Origin: Pelargonium nanum
Taxonomy: Eukaryota > Streptophyta > Magnoliopsida > Geraniales > Geraniaceae
DNA length: 33,129 bases
Direction: 5' to 3'
Assembly: GCA_036897485.1 (NCBI GenBank)
Contig: JAYMTF010000591.1
Coordinates: 1-33,129, forward strand
Part shown: positions 19,290-32,181 of the stretch, piece by piece
How the letters are laid out: the number at the start of each line of letters is the position of its first letter
Numbering within the stretch: position 1 is the stretch's first letter
Notes under the pieces: model-generated
Told to the model about the DNA's origin: nothing
Databases searched by the model: none
What the model saw: only the letters and a program-made list of their open reading frames with translations
Translations under genes and position numbers: made by a program

Positions 19290-21779
19290 CACAAGAAAAT
19301 AGTAGCAACAATCATATCTTTTGGAAATGGAAATGGAATTGGAATTGGAGGTATATGGGAAGAAGGAAGAAGGAAGAAGGAAGTAACAGAAAAGGGCATT
19401 AGATTTTCCTCTATTTTTATTTTTAATTTTGTGTGTTCCTATGTCACTTCAGTGGGAAACAGCCTGAGTACATAATAAAATAATGAAAATAAAATTATTT
19501 ATTGGCTTTATTATTATTATTATTATTATTATCTTTCTATCATCTGGTAGTGTTATGAATTCTACTTCATTAAGTTGAAAATAAATATGATTTTCAGTTT
19601 ACAGAGAGGCTCAAGTTGATATCCTATTCCTTAAATTCAGGAGAAAAACATAGATACTGCTTATAATTGTTTGTGTCTTATTCATCAATACAGTAGGTAT
19701 GCACATGCTTATGATATAAAATATGTTTGAATAACTAAGTCAATAAATCTTATATGTGTAAAAGGTTTCGAAACAAATGTCAAAGTTAAATAAATATATT
19801 TATCAATTTATCTGTGTAAAGTTGTCCATTGTCACACCTTCGATGTTAAAGTCAAATTTTAAGTAGATATCAATACTCAAGCGTTCAACATAGTAAAACG
19901 AGTGAACTTTTATATTGTTTATGTTTATCTATTTATAAAAATATTTGCTCAACATTTTGTGTTTATCTTTATGTAATGCTCTCCTGTATTTTGCTAATGA
20001 GCTCAAATGTTAGGCACGAGTTCCTTCAACTTTTTGAGTTAGTTTGGCGTGTCTTATCTTAGAACTATGGTCAATTGTTATTCGTGTTGATAATAGTCTC
20101 GAATAACTTTTTGTTGTAGTCCGTCTATCTTTATTAATTTTTATATGATCTTTGTATCTATTCTTATTTAATTAACCTACACCACTAATATTTGTTTCTC
20201 ATATTGATTTCAATCATTATAATTGGTAACCAATAACAAGAATCAAGGCATCAAACTAATTAGGTATTTGATAAAAGCTTGAATTTAAACACTTGTTTCT
20301 CTAAATTTAGGACTAAACATTGTCTTTAATTCAACCAAAAAAAAAAAAATACTCTGTAATAAGTTCTGTTGGAGGAAGGAAGTAACAAAAGACAAGTTTC
20401 AAAATTTCCCAGCAAAAATAAAAAATAAATATAAGAAAAGTAGGACCCATATTAATATATACATGAAATCAAATGAAAGAGGTACAATAATTAAAATTGG
20501 TTTTGCTCCAAAATCTTAATTTTGGAGGAAGGGCAAGGTGGTTCCCACCCCTAAAAAATTGCACCCCACCCATATCTTTGGCCAAGCTCTCTAGATTTAT
20601 TGAAAAGGACAATGCATCATCTATCTGTCCTCACAATCCTCATTTTGTACTTTTTTTCCTTTTTATTTTCTCTAACCATACCATGTGTCTTTTACACTAC
20701 AAAAGTGGTAACTTTTAATTTAACATCTTAATGCAATGCCTATCATAGAGTCACTATTTAGCGTAAAAGTCTCGATCGTGTTCAAAAACTTTGAGCGAAA
20801 TAAGTGTCAATGATTGTGAAACGTTCATCTATTATAAGCCTCTTACGTGCTTTTACAATTTCGACACTGACTTCCAAATCGTACTCATTTTTCATGTAAA
20901 AATTTAAGGATGCAATGTCTCATGATAAAGGCTCCTATATGTCAAATGATTTAAATTTGTGTTGGTGCGAAAATACTGCACATATCCGTTTTATTTATGT
21001 TTGAATTGAGTCCCAACAAATAGTTTTTCAGTTAAGACTCGTTACTCTCTATTTAGAAATCGAGTGAAACTTTATGGTACAAGTGGTCAAAACAAAAAGC
21101 CTATTGTCATTTTCATTCTTATCCATCTTCAAAATATCCAACTCTGTAGTCCAATGATTTGCAGAAACATAGCTCTCAACATTAACTAAAATAAATAAAA
21201 AAGAACAAATGGAGTGTGAATGGACTAAAAAATATTAACCCTACCATTCATAAAAATATCACTGCCAGTCTGCCATGGACACACAGTCTCACCCATCAAT
21301 TCACATTCCTGATTTACTTGAAAATACCTGTTGTTCTCTTCCTCTTCCTCTACAGTCTACACCACACCACACAATTTCAATTTACAAACCCTATGGATGT
21401 CCATGTCCTTTCCTAAACCCTACTTTAAAACAATAAACTCCAAAAATAATATTAAATAAAAACACATGAGATTGGTGTGCAATTGTCAATCACACTCCAA
21501 TTATTGGATCTCAAATCCAATACTATTATATTTACCTTAGATTCACATATCAAACAAAAGAGAAAAGAGAAACCTTGAATGCTAGCTAATCCTTTCAGTC
21601 CACACATCTGTGAGGTTGGCCTGGCAGTTTCTTGTACACCAGTCAAAGATCTCACAAGATCCCATTTATAATTTACCTTCATTCTCTAGGAATTGAACCT
21701 TTTTTTAATTTTGCAGGAAATTTTTAGTTTGACTGAATATTCAAGCATTTGTGAAGCTTAATGTATGTGTATTTGAAAA
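19290..21779. other. SOFL 3'UTR and AT-rich intergenic DNA
   Basis: A short repeated ggaagaaggaagaaggaag run lies near 19360-19383 in the presumed 3'UTR. The rest has no recognisable gene; the open frames around 20500, 21216 and 21452 have no family features. Confidence 0.4.
19508..19532. repeat. (TTA)n microsatellite
   Basis: About eight TTA units just after the AATAAA signals of the SOFL gene. Confidence 0.9.
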
Positions 21780-21782
21780 CAT

Positions 21783-21908
21783 TGTATGGTTTAAGGTGTT
21801 CGGCTTCCTCAAGTCTTAAGTTTGACTCTCTTTTCGTAGCGTAACAACCAAAACTTGAATTTGAAACCTCAAGAGAAGCAAGTGTCTTAAACTACTTGCA
21901 CTGATGAT
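21783..21908. repeat. two tRNA-like SINE heads in inverted orientation
   Basis: Plus strand, 21786-21830: tggtttaaggtgttcggctt followed by cctcaagtcttaagtttgac, with A-box- and B-box-like parts. Minus strand, 21908-21840: agtagtttaagacacttgct followed by tctcttgaggtttcaaattc, with the same layout. The two align with each other and face across a short linker (ttttcgtagc). The right half is the homologue of the fragment in SOFL intron 2. Confidence 0.45.
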
Positions 21909-23005
21909 ATATAATTGTTCACTTTTATATACGATTCTGTTTATATATAAATTGATAATCAAGCATTTTGTGGTATTTACCAAATAATCAATATCTTGTA
22001 CATCTAAGACATTTTTATTTTCTCTTCCTGAAAATTATAGTGATATTTATAGGAATCAGAAAAAGTTATAAACACATGAATTTTGTATTGAAGAAGGTGT
22101 GGGACTAAAGAAAGGTGGTCCATTGCAAAAAACCATGTATTAGGAAAAAAGTGCGAGGAAAAAGTAATAATGGTAGAGGTGTCGATTCGTGTTCTCTGTT
22201 TGTATCATGTTAAAGATGAAACATTCCTATAAACGAGTAAACTCAAATATTATCATTTTATTTAGTTGGTTGAATTACGCAACACAAACATAGCTCGTTT
22301 GTATAGAAAACGACATAACACGGCTCGGTTAAGTTAAATCCACCAATACAAATACAATTTATGCATGAGGAAATGGAAAATAAAAGGAGGATAAGAACGA
22401 TGACATGTGAAAGAGCATGGATAAGTGCTCATGCAATTTCAAATGGAAACGAAAAAGAAAAATAAATACACAGTAGTGTGTGTTAGTGTAGGGACTGTAA
22501 ATTGAAGTGGACCATCCGATTCTGTACGTACACATCACACCACACCACTTGGAAGCACAAAAATTGATTATTCATCAATCATTGACACAGGAATATATCC
22601 CAACTCCAACACTACACGCATCAACTACACTAACACTTCGCAATCACCATTGACACTACACAAATACATACATTGATACATAACCTGAAAATATGAATCT
22701 TTAATGCTGTCAATGGCCTACACAACCCACCAATACTTCTCTGAAATTGTAAAATAGTTTGCAAATGTACACACTAGACAAAATTGCTCAAAACTTTTAC
22801 TGCTACAAAGAATCACATCAATCTTGTAAGTTCGTACTATGTTAAAAAGCATTATGGTAGACAGTAAATGAAAAAGAGAAAAAACTACTAATCGAGAATC
22901 ATTTGAGGAATACAATAGGTTACATGCTTTTGATACCGGGTGGGATCGCATTGCCGCATTTGAACTCTCCCTCCTAGTTGTATACATCCGTATTTGACGA
23001 GCCAG
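21909..23005. other. intergenic, with a possible degraded MITE, and 3'UTR of the UTP4 gene
   Basis: Around 22170-22345, aggtgtcgattcgtgttctc and a later ataacacggctcggttaag resemble the ends of a common plant 'GTGTCNATTCGTGT' repeat, but the right end is poor. The last few hundred nt before 23006 are probably the 3'UTR of the minus-strand UTP4 gene. Confidence 0.3.
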
Positions 23006-26000
23006 TTATGTCCCGTAAATATGTCTGTGGACAGGTGGGGCTTCCAAACCTTTTACCACGTTCGACCAAGGTTTGTCTATGATCAAGACGCAATTTTTCG
23101 AAAGATGTCCAATAAATAAAACAGGATTTCTAAAAGCGTAAAATTCGAAATTCTTCCTGCCAATCAATTTAGTATCTAAAGAAGCTTCTTTCAACTTGCG
23201 CTTTAGTCTACTGCCATTAACGGATTGTAACTTTTTTATCAAAGCAGAATCTGGACCATTTGTCAACTCATGGTCATCATCCTGATCAACCGGCATCCCA
23301 AAGTCAATCAAGCACATTGCCCTGAAGCACAAAACAATATTAGATGTCAATGAGAAGATAACACATGCCAGAATGTAAATGTCAAGTGTAAATGCTTTCT
23401 TTAAAAGCAAACACAAACATTTGTAAGGGAGAAAATTATGCAAATAAACCAAAGATACCAGTCATCAGCCAAGTGAATCAGTAAGCATGCATACACATAA
23501 TTAACTCCCTTATGTACGCACTAGTGCACTAATATCTAATCTCAGTTGTTTATGACTTCTTTCAAGGATACTGGCACAATACTTTTTTGAATGACATAAG
23601 CAAGAAACGTGTTTCGTCAGAAAACCTGCCTCAACATGCGATGCGGATTACCTCGTTCAAAACTGATCAAATTGTTTGAACACTTTAAGACCACAAGGTA
23701 ACCATGAATTCCGACCTTAGGAAAAACATAGTTAAGGAACTAAAAAAACACAAACCATCCCATCAAGACTATTAGATTGTCCATCAACATAGGTGAGGGC
23801 ATCTATGACACTAGATCCTCTCTCTTACTTTCCATGAGGACGAGAGTTTTTAACAAATTAACTGAAAATAAGCACCATATTGGGACCTCAGACAATGAGA
23901 AAAAATGACGATTCAGTAATCGCTTCTAGAGTTGACCCAGCAAAAAGGAAATAATTCAGTTGCATGTGTGATGGCTAGTATGTGCAATCAAATATACAGA
24001 CGTCACTATTCTAATACTTCAAACCTAAGCCAATAAGACGTTGAATCTTAATCATAGAATAGCAGAGAGAATGAAGTGTACCTGGCACTATAAATGACAA
24101 CGGTTGAATTAGAGGTGGCAGGGAAAGACAGTCCAATAATTTCGCCAGGAAACTCTTGGAATCTCCTCGGCAACACAAATGTGTGCCTCCTTGACCATTC
24201 TCCCAGCTGTTTAGCCTCCACGTCAAATGCATAAACCTGATTTGTCGATGTTGTTATGATAAGCACATTGCTATTTTGTGGAGGAAAACCACCAGCTGTG
24301 ACAGAAGCACCATTCAATCTTGATATGAACCAGTGTTGCCTGTAACACAATTCTTAAATTAATTTAAAATTATAACTAGGTTGATAAAAAAAAATATCCA
24401 AAGGAACTGAAGAAGCATTAATCGAGCATCAAAATGGATCAGTGAGAAGAAAATGTAATCACAAATAAAATAACAACAAGAAAAGGGGGAAAATACAATT
24501 TACAACAACGAAATTCACTATGCTTAATGGGAACCCAAGGTAAAAGGAAATAAAAATGTAAGAGTGTACTTATGAACAGCCAACAAGATGTAAAGGCTCA
24601 ACCATGAACCATCTCTCTACTAATGAACCGTCAACAAAAACATTAATGCACTTTAATGGAATTGATTGGCTTAATTAATTTCAGAATACTCTAAAAGCAA
24701 AAAGATTCAAATATGAACCATCAACAGTGTAGAAAACGAGCATAAAATTTCACTATGCATGTTGAGCAGTTATCATCAATAAGAAGAAACAATACCATGT
24801 ATTTGATGCCAATGTCAAACACGCAAGTAAAAGCATTAACAAACAATAGAAGATCATGATAAGATAAACCAATCCATGGAAACACTGTTTAGACAGCAAA
24901 GCAGCAACACCAGTAAAGACAATCAATAGACTTCGCACCTTTGTGTTTCCAAATTAAAAATGTATATATCTCCAAAGCAGTTGACAGCAGCTAGCCACTG
25001 CCCATCAGAACTGGTGAACATTCTTGTTATGGGAGGGTCACTTGGTGGCAATTCCTTGTCAGGCTCCTCGTGGCAAGGAGTGAATGTATGTACTAATTCA
25101 GAGCTTCTAACATCCACAACCTGCAGTAACAACCAAACATAAAAATGAAACTATTGAAGGACGAATAGTTCAATATAAAAACGTAAATTTACCCACCCCC
25201 AAGAAAATGTTCAACAATTTCATAAGCAAAATCCCTTAGCCAAAGTTAAAGCACACTATTATGTGCATCAAGTCATAAACATCACTACAATTAAATGCTT
25301 GTTTTCAGTTTTAACAGTCCACAAACATGTCTGTAATCAATGAAAACATAAGAGGACAAATCTATGACAAACTAATTGGAAAAACTATGAATACACAGAA
25401 AGTGAGTCTGTAGATGGATAGTGTTGGTTATAAAAATGGATTAGCATAAAAGCGTTAGATAAAAGGAAGAACATTTCCAAATGGAATATGCATGAACTGT
25501 AGATCCACGACCACCATTCACCATAGATCCAGTTTGCAACTGCTACAAAAAGTAGCATTTCATTATGACTACCAAGCCTTGGCTCTAACTAAATGCAAAC
25601 TGAGAAAAAACAAAATATGTACAATCGAAGCAAACCAAAACATCAAATATTTTCAATTTTTATTCCAATCAATTCATGATTGGAATAAAAAGGGCAGACA
25701 CGTCTCAATCTAATAATAGAGAAGTACGGTCAGTTCGTCTTTATTTGGCTCAATGAGATGAGACCCTGAGAGTCAATAAAAACCCAGTTTTAACACTCCA
25801 ATTCTGAATACTACTGATATTAGATACCAGAATCTCAACTTCAGTTTTGTTAGGGGAATAACCCCACTCACATTAGTGGGATGGCTTCTATATCATCTAT
25901 GAGCCTCATCCCCTGCAAATGAGTCATAGTTCTCATCCAAGCCGGACAGCAACGCACATTCCCTTGCCACCACCAAAGCCGCTAACTGAACTAAACTCAT

Positions 26001-29000
26001 CTCACAGAAAAAATGAATAATTTCAACATGAAACAGACGAGATTCATACACATAGATAATTAAGTATGGAAAATTCTTAGTAGAAAGTTGGAGTCCGATT
26101 TTTGTCCTACAAAAAATAGGGCATAGTGGAACTCCTCAAGAAGAGCAACTGCAAAGAAATCTTACAAGTGAAATTGATAAACAGTCAACCTGTTGTTGCT
26201 GCTAATTGGTCCCACGGCATCTGAAGTATGAATACTTCAACCTCTTCATATCTCATTCTTCTCCTTTCAAGAATCAACTTCATTGTCATTATTTGCTATT
26301 GCCATACTAGGCTCTGTTTGTTTCCAGGACAATAACTTCCTGGATAGGGGTTTCACTGGGTGAGCCCAAGAAAATTTATTAGCGAAATATACATTCCGTC
26401 AAAATAAGGTTGTTTTGCAACCTCGAGAAGAAGAAAAATCCCCAGAATGGAGTTAAATAACCCATTCAGGGAGTGTTTGCTTACAGTGCCAAAAAATAGT
26501 GAAATACTTGGAAAATATTTACCATGGAAGATACAAGGCATTGTTTGGGATTCTTGAGAAAATAGAAACCCTATAGTGAAGCAACACAATACTGGAAGTT
26601 GTTTTATGATCCACATCTTGTTCTAATACTGTTTCTTTGTAGGAGAGCCAAACAACCAACCACATTCCAAAACAAGGCTTGCACCAGCAAGAAACAGTAA
26701 ATGTTTCCATTTATTAATAAACAATCACCCAACAACTACAAAAATATATTTACATATTGTAATGCAGAATCAACCGAACATATATATATGTTGAAATATA
26801 TGTGTTCGAAAAGGTCAGTTCTCATCTAAATCCTATATGAACAGAAAACCAAACAAATGATGATCAATTGATTGATTCCAAAAAGTTAATTAAGGAGTAA
26901 GGACAATAATACACTGGATAAAATGACCAGGCCCAATAGGTTGGTCCAGCTAGGTGAGGTCACCTGAATTTGAGTTACACAGTATCCTCCATTCCTCATA
27001 TACACGAGGATGAGACAACTCATGTCAATGGAGATAAAAAATGTGCACTCAGAACTCAAATGCCAATGATTAAAAAAACTAAGGCAATTTTCCATCAAGC
27101 AACCAATAAATAAATAAAAAAACTGATAATTGTTGCAATCCTCAAATATACATGATTGTCTATTACAACTCATTTAAATAGAATTCAATAATGTGGATGC
27201 AAAAATTAAAAGAAGCTGACACTTGTTTAGCATAATGTGCTGAACTGAGTCTATCAAGCCCAGAAGTGCAAATATATTTAAACAGCACAAATAATAAGCA
27301 AGGGACAAATTTAAGAACTGAAAGGGACAACTTACATATATCCTTCTGTCATGGCCTGCTATCATCAACCGAGAGGAGTCAAAGCTAAAAATCATGGAGT
27401 GGGCAAATGTTAGTTCCCGAGGTAGTTGCCTTTTATTTATAATCCATTTCATTTTGCCATCCCGCTTTAAACTTTTGACATCCCAGCTCAACTCATACAA
27501 ATTAGGTTTCACATGATCCGAATAAGCAAAAAGAGACCCAGAAGGAGATATAGCACTGCACACAATCTTTTGATCTTTCTTACAACTAACTTTTGCTGCA
27601 AGCACAGTGGTTGCATGGCTTTCAAAGTGGCCAATACTGGCATCAGGAGCAGTACCATTTTTTAAGCTAACCGAGAGAATATTTATAGTATCAGAAGCTT
27701 GGACTAGAAGCAAAGACATCTGGTTGAAAACCGTATTAAGAACTAGTTGAATGGGTACTCTCTGGGGAGCAGGGCAGATATCATGTGGAGAGAACATAGT
27801 GAACTCATTGACAGAGTAAGCAAAGAGCTTAGTGTCGTCACCAGCAGAGATGAGCATCGGGACACCTAGATGGGCCCATTTATGGTAACTAAAGTCAATG
27901 GGCTTCTTTTTGCGACGGAATCTTTTGACGTTTTCGTCCAGTAAGGCATCTGCAATTGACAAAAGATAATTCAATAGTCAGGATAAAAGACACAAGCAAC
28001 ACTGGCAGTAATTTGACCAAACAAGCATTATAAACATAATCACTTGGTGAACCAAATCTGAGACAGTTCAATTACTCAAAGAGACTAACCAATATCTATT
28101 TATTTTTTTGGTAAAACCAAGCACCCCACTGTGCATGGTTTTACTGTACAATACCCTTTCAAATATCTATATCAAGCAACGAGGAGCTGATTTTCTGTCG
28201 ATACTCTGAAGTAGCCCTAATGACAACAATGAATAACATGAAGCTCACAAATCATTGAGTAAGTATAAAATCACAGAATAATGCAGCAACCAGACGTGCA
28301 GTGACAGAAGATCCAGAGGGGCAACATCTATTAATCAGATTTTCTGCTGTAAGATTACAACTTAAAGTGCCGATCCATAAAAGTGTTGTCATCTTGGAGA
28401 TAATAATAAACAGGCTTAAAAATCCCTTCACTGGGAAGCAGCACCTCTCAACACAACAAATTATCATTGTAACCCAATCTTGGACACCATACACTAATTA
28501 AGAATGTTTGTACAGACTGCCCCTCAATCCTTAATTTCTCAACAAAAAAAAAGCCTAGACACACACACAGCTACCCTCTTAATTAAGATATACAACTTGT
28601 CACAATTATCCGTCCATCAACTGATATGAGAAGAACTCATTTAGAACAAACTTCAAAAGCATATCCTCCTCCCTCTCATGAGCACACTCAACAAAGATGA
28701 AAGTTAAAAAACTTAATAAAAAATAACCAAATACAAACCTTCTTGGCTGATTGGTACAGCAACTGTCAAAGCTCTAACATCATGTGTATGAGCTTGTACG
28801 GGACCAACATAGACCCATTTCTTCATCACTACAGAAGAAGTTTTCTCATCACTGGATCCAACTTTATTGCTTGAGAGTTTGTAAATAATAACCTACAAAA
28901 AATAATAAACAAATATTTTTGAGTGAAACGGCACAAAATCTGCAGAATAAATAAAGAGCATTGACAGCATATACTAGAAATTCATCCTTGAAAAGAGCCA

Positions 29001-32000
29001 TGTATGCAATACCTTTCCATCAGAACCTGCAGAGAACACCCTATTATGGCTAGGAGCTGCTGACAGAGCATTCACATCACCCTTGTGAAAAGTATGTGCC
29101 TGCAGTAGTGTTCCATGCTGCCCATCCCAAAATTGAACACTACCAGTACTATCTCCGCTAACAAGTGTTCCAGATCTGAAATCAACACAAACTCGATTAT
29201 CAGCAAGTGGTTTCCTTTATCTTATTAAATAAGTAAGATCATGAACATCTGGACATCCAGAAAATGCCAGACAATAAACACTACCTCAGAGCAATTAATG
29301 ACCATACACAAACTTCAGCCTTGCTACCCAAACCTCCAAGTCCAACTGTAATCCTGTATATCTCGTGAGCTGTTTTTGAGTCCCAGCATCTTATATACCT
29401 GCAGAAAACACAAATTTATTATGTGCATTCAATAGTCATTAACATGGATCATAAAAGTAACAAAAAGTAGATGTTCAATCATGCATGATTGCAATAGCTA
29501 ATATTTGAGTCCTGTTTTCAGAGAATAACAGAAATTGACTTAAAATCTATGAAGCATCGAGCCATCGACACTCTCCTCCAACAGAGTGTCAATGTCAAAC
29601 ACGCGAATCAGACACAACACGCTTCCGACATGAGTCCTGCACACAAATTGGGTATTAAAAATAATTGAAAAATAAATCTGAGCCGTACCCAACACTTGGT
29701 GTCTTATTTTTATAATCACTTTGAATATTTTTTCAAATAAAATGACTTCAGTTATTTTTACATATATTGTAATAATTTAAAGGTTGTAATAAGTGAGAAC
29801 ATTATTTGCATATAAGATTTGAACTAATACTAATGAGTTTTCTTGCTTATTTGAGTTTATCGCTTCATTTGCTTGTTTAAAATGGACTTGTTTACTTGTG
29901 AGATGTTTATTTTAGTTTAATATAATATGAAATTTAATTTCATACGATTAACATCCTCAATAAATTTCTATATTAAAAAAATAATGTGTTGTGTCATAGT
30001 TTTCTTTTAAATGACAAATCAAGTGTCCATATGGAGCCACATATCGGGCCGTGTTGGTATCGGTGCAACGTAGCTGAAAACTCTTTTTTGTTGCAACCTG
30101 TGAAGCACCAACACTCTCCTCCATCAAAGTGTCTGTGTCTAACACGCGAATCGGACCCGACACACTTTTGACACGTGACCTTCACATAAATTGGTAATTA
30201 AAAATAAATAAATCTGACATGTCCCCGCCACTTAACGTCCTGTTTTTAATTAAAAAATATTTTTAAATAAAAAGCCTAAGTAATATTAACGTAGTTTTTT
30301 TACTATTTATTTGTGAACATTATTATGGGTTGTAATAATGTGGTTAGCATATATGATTTGAACATGCGTTAATGAGTTTACTAGCTTATTTAATTTTAGT
30401 TTGACATAATATGAAGTTAAACTTATATACAATTAAAAACCATAAAATAAACATAAAAGTATTATATCAAATATATATATTTATTTAATTAAAAAAATTA
30501 ACATGTCGAGTCGTAGGTTTTTAAAAAAATGACAAACCATGTGTCCAAATCGCATAGCGTGTCGTTAATGCATATATGTGTTGTTAATGCTCACCACTTT
30601 CTATATAGCATAATCTATCACCACTTTTCCATCTCAAGAAAACTTGATAAAGATGGTAAAATTGAATACAAATATCAAAATGCCAATCATCTCCCAGATA
30701 CAACACAGGTTGCCTCAGCTTCCAGAAGTGACTGACTTGTTCTTTCTATGGTATACATATAGAGAAAACTATGCCAAGAACAAGTCAATTTAAGAGCACA
30801 TTACCTAGCAAGTACTTCCTTGTGGTGGCTCAGAAGTTCTAGGGAGTAGTGATTTACTTGCAGATCTTTTTACAGATCCCAATCAAAAGTTTTGCTGTCT
30901 GACGTGCATACGCCATACAGTCAAACCATTTTGGTTTAATAGCATTCAATTGTATTGTTCATCAATTTACTTCAATTGAATTTGCATTTAGAAATTAGTA
31001 GCCAGAGTAACTACTAATTTCAAGAGCATTACTTACCCATCACTACTCCCTGAAAATATCATCTTCGCGTCCAAACTCCAGGTCACGCTCAATACACGTC
31101 CTTCAAATCAAATATACATAAATATGCTCAGCTTAAACATCATCAAAAGAATTCATGTAATATAGAAATAGGGTATAGATATCTCACCACTGACCCTAGG
31201 GAATGATTTGTTATAAACTAACTCATCTGAGTCTATGATACTATATATTCGCACACACCCATCATCACACCCAAGTGCTACAGGCCGATTTTCGACATAT
31301 GAAGAATCGTGAAGCTCATCAGAGTCGGAGTCAGAGTCGCCTTCACTTTCACTAGTTTCATGGTCGACGTCCTTATTTTTATTCTGTGAATGCCCGTTTG
31401 CAATATTCTCAGACTTCTGCTCTATATTAAGTGGACTAACAACAGGTGCCAGAGCCATCTGCCAGATGGAAACCCCAATAGTATCCAGAACAATCTGCAT
31501 GTACACACACAAAAACTTAGTCAACACCTGTTACTGGCAAGTCCTGATTGAATATTACAAGTAACCCCAGACAAATTGTAATCGAAAAGTGACTGTTTTC
31601 ATCAGTGTTGCAAACAAATGCAACATTGGGAACAATGAGTGTCAACACTGCTTAACTCAGAAGTTAGCATCCCAGCTAATATATTTGCAAGAAACAAAAT
31701 TATGCAGATTTGTATTCAAAAGTTAAAACTTCAGCTAATATATTAACTGAGCTGAGTTATACCTTTTGCTTTAAATGGAAAAGATCCCACTCCGAAACCG
31801 TCCCATCGATACTAGACGAAAACAACCGGCCACAGGGCGGGTCGTCGGAGCAAACGCGGCACCATACAAGCGAAGAAACTCTAGAAATAGGATCACCGTG
31901 AATCGTCTATGCAAGCAAAACAAAGCACAACAACAACAACAAAAATCAAACACTTGGCTAATGCAATCAAAACAAGAAGGAAATTGATGCAATTGCTTGG

Positions 32001-32181
32001 GGTTTGAGAGTACCAGGAGACAGTGCCAGCCGACGGCGCCGGGGGAGACGAGCCAAATCTCGAGCGAGCCGTCTTCGCGAGCGGCGGCGACCTGAGAGTC
32101 GTCGACGCTGGTGGCTAGGGCTACCACCGGCGACGGCTTCCACTCGATGTCCTTGGACTGTGTAATGTAAGCTTGTAGCAT
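23006..32181 (-). CDS. PCN: UTP4/cirhin-type WD40 protein of the SSU processome (POPCORN ortholog), 827 aa
   Basis: Nucleolar WD40 protein of the t-UTP subcomplex, needed for 18S pre-rRNA processing; in Arabidopsis it is POPCORN, required for embryo and meristem patterning. Exons in gene order: 32014-32181, 31763-31906, 31188-31494, 31037-31100, 29285-29398, 29013-29175, 28739-28892, 27336-27949, 24939-25120, 24082-24339, 23006-23321. Together they make 2484 nt with every phase matching. Recognisable stretches: [52 protein letters not shown], an acidic Ser/Asp/Glu run (about 150-167), [88 protein letters not shown], and the end [10 protein letters not shown]. Many WD repeats form two propellers in this family. 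The start at 32181 matches the usual N terminus; in-frame ATGs at 32316 and 32232 would extend it. All introns are GT-AG. Confidence 0.95.
28111..28144. repeat. hairpin-forming inverted repeat in UTP4 intron 7
   Basis: Arms GTAAAACCAAGCA (28111-28123) and TGCATGGTTTTAC (28132-28144) pair over 13 bp with one mismatch around an 8-nt loop. It lies in the intron between exons 7 and 8 and has no known role. Confidence 0.7.
29555..30600. repeat. tandemly duplicated repeat of about 0.53 kb in UTP4 intron 4
   Basis: Two diverged copies in direct orientation. acactctcctcca occurs at 29568 and 30111, followed in both by gtgtc, then aacacgcgaatc, then gacac-rich text and acataaattggtaattaaaa-like text. 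Later parts also match in order: gggttgtaataa with gatttgaac, and aatgacaaa with tgtcca (30010 and 30529). Offsets are 543 and 519 nt. The GTGTC/GACAC-rich head is reminiscent of dispersed plant repeats. No coding capacity was seen. Confidence 0.65.

Noticed and set aside
22718..22987. Minus-strand open frame of 89 codons just past the UTP4 stop
   Set aside because: It lies in the presumed UTP4 3'UTR and shows no domain; no sign of a separate gene.
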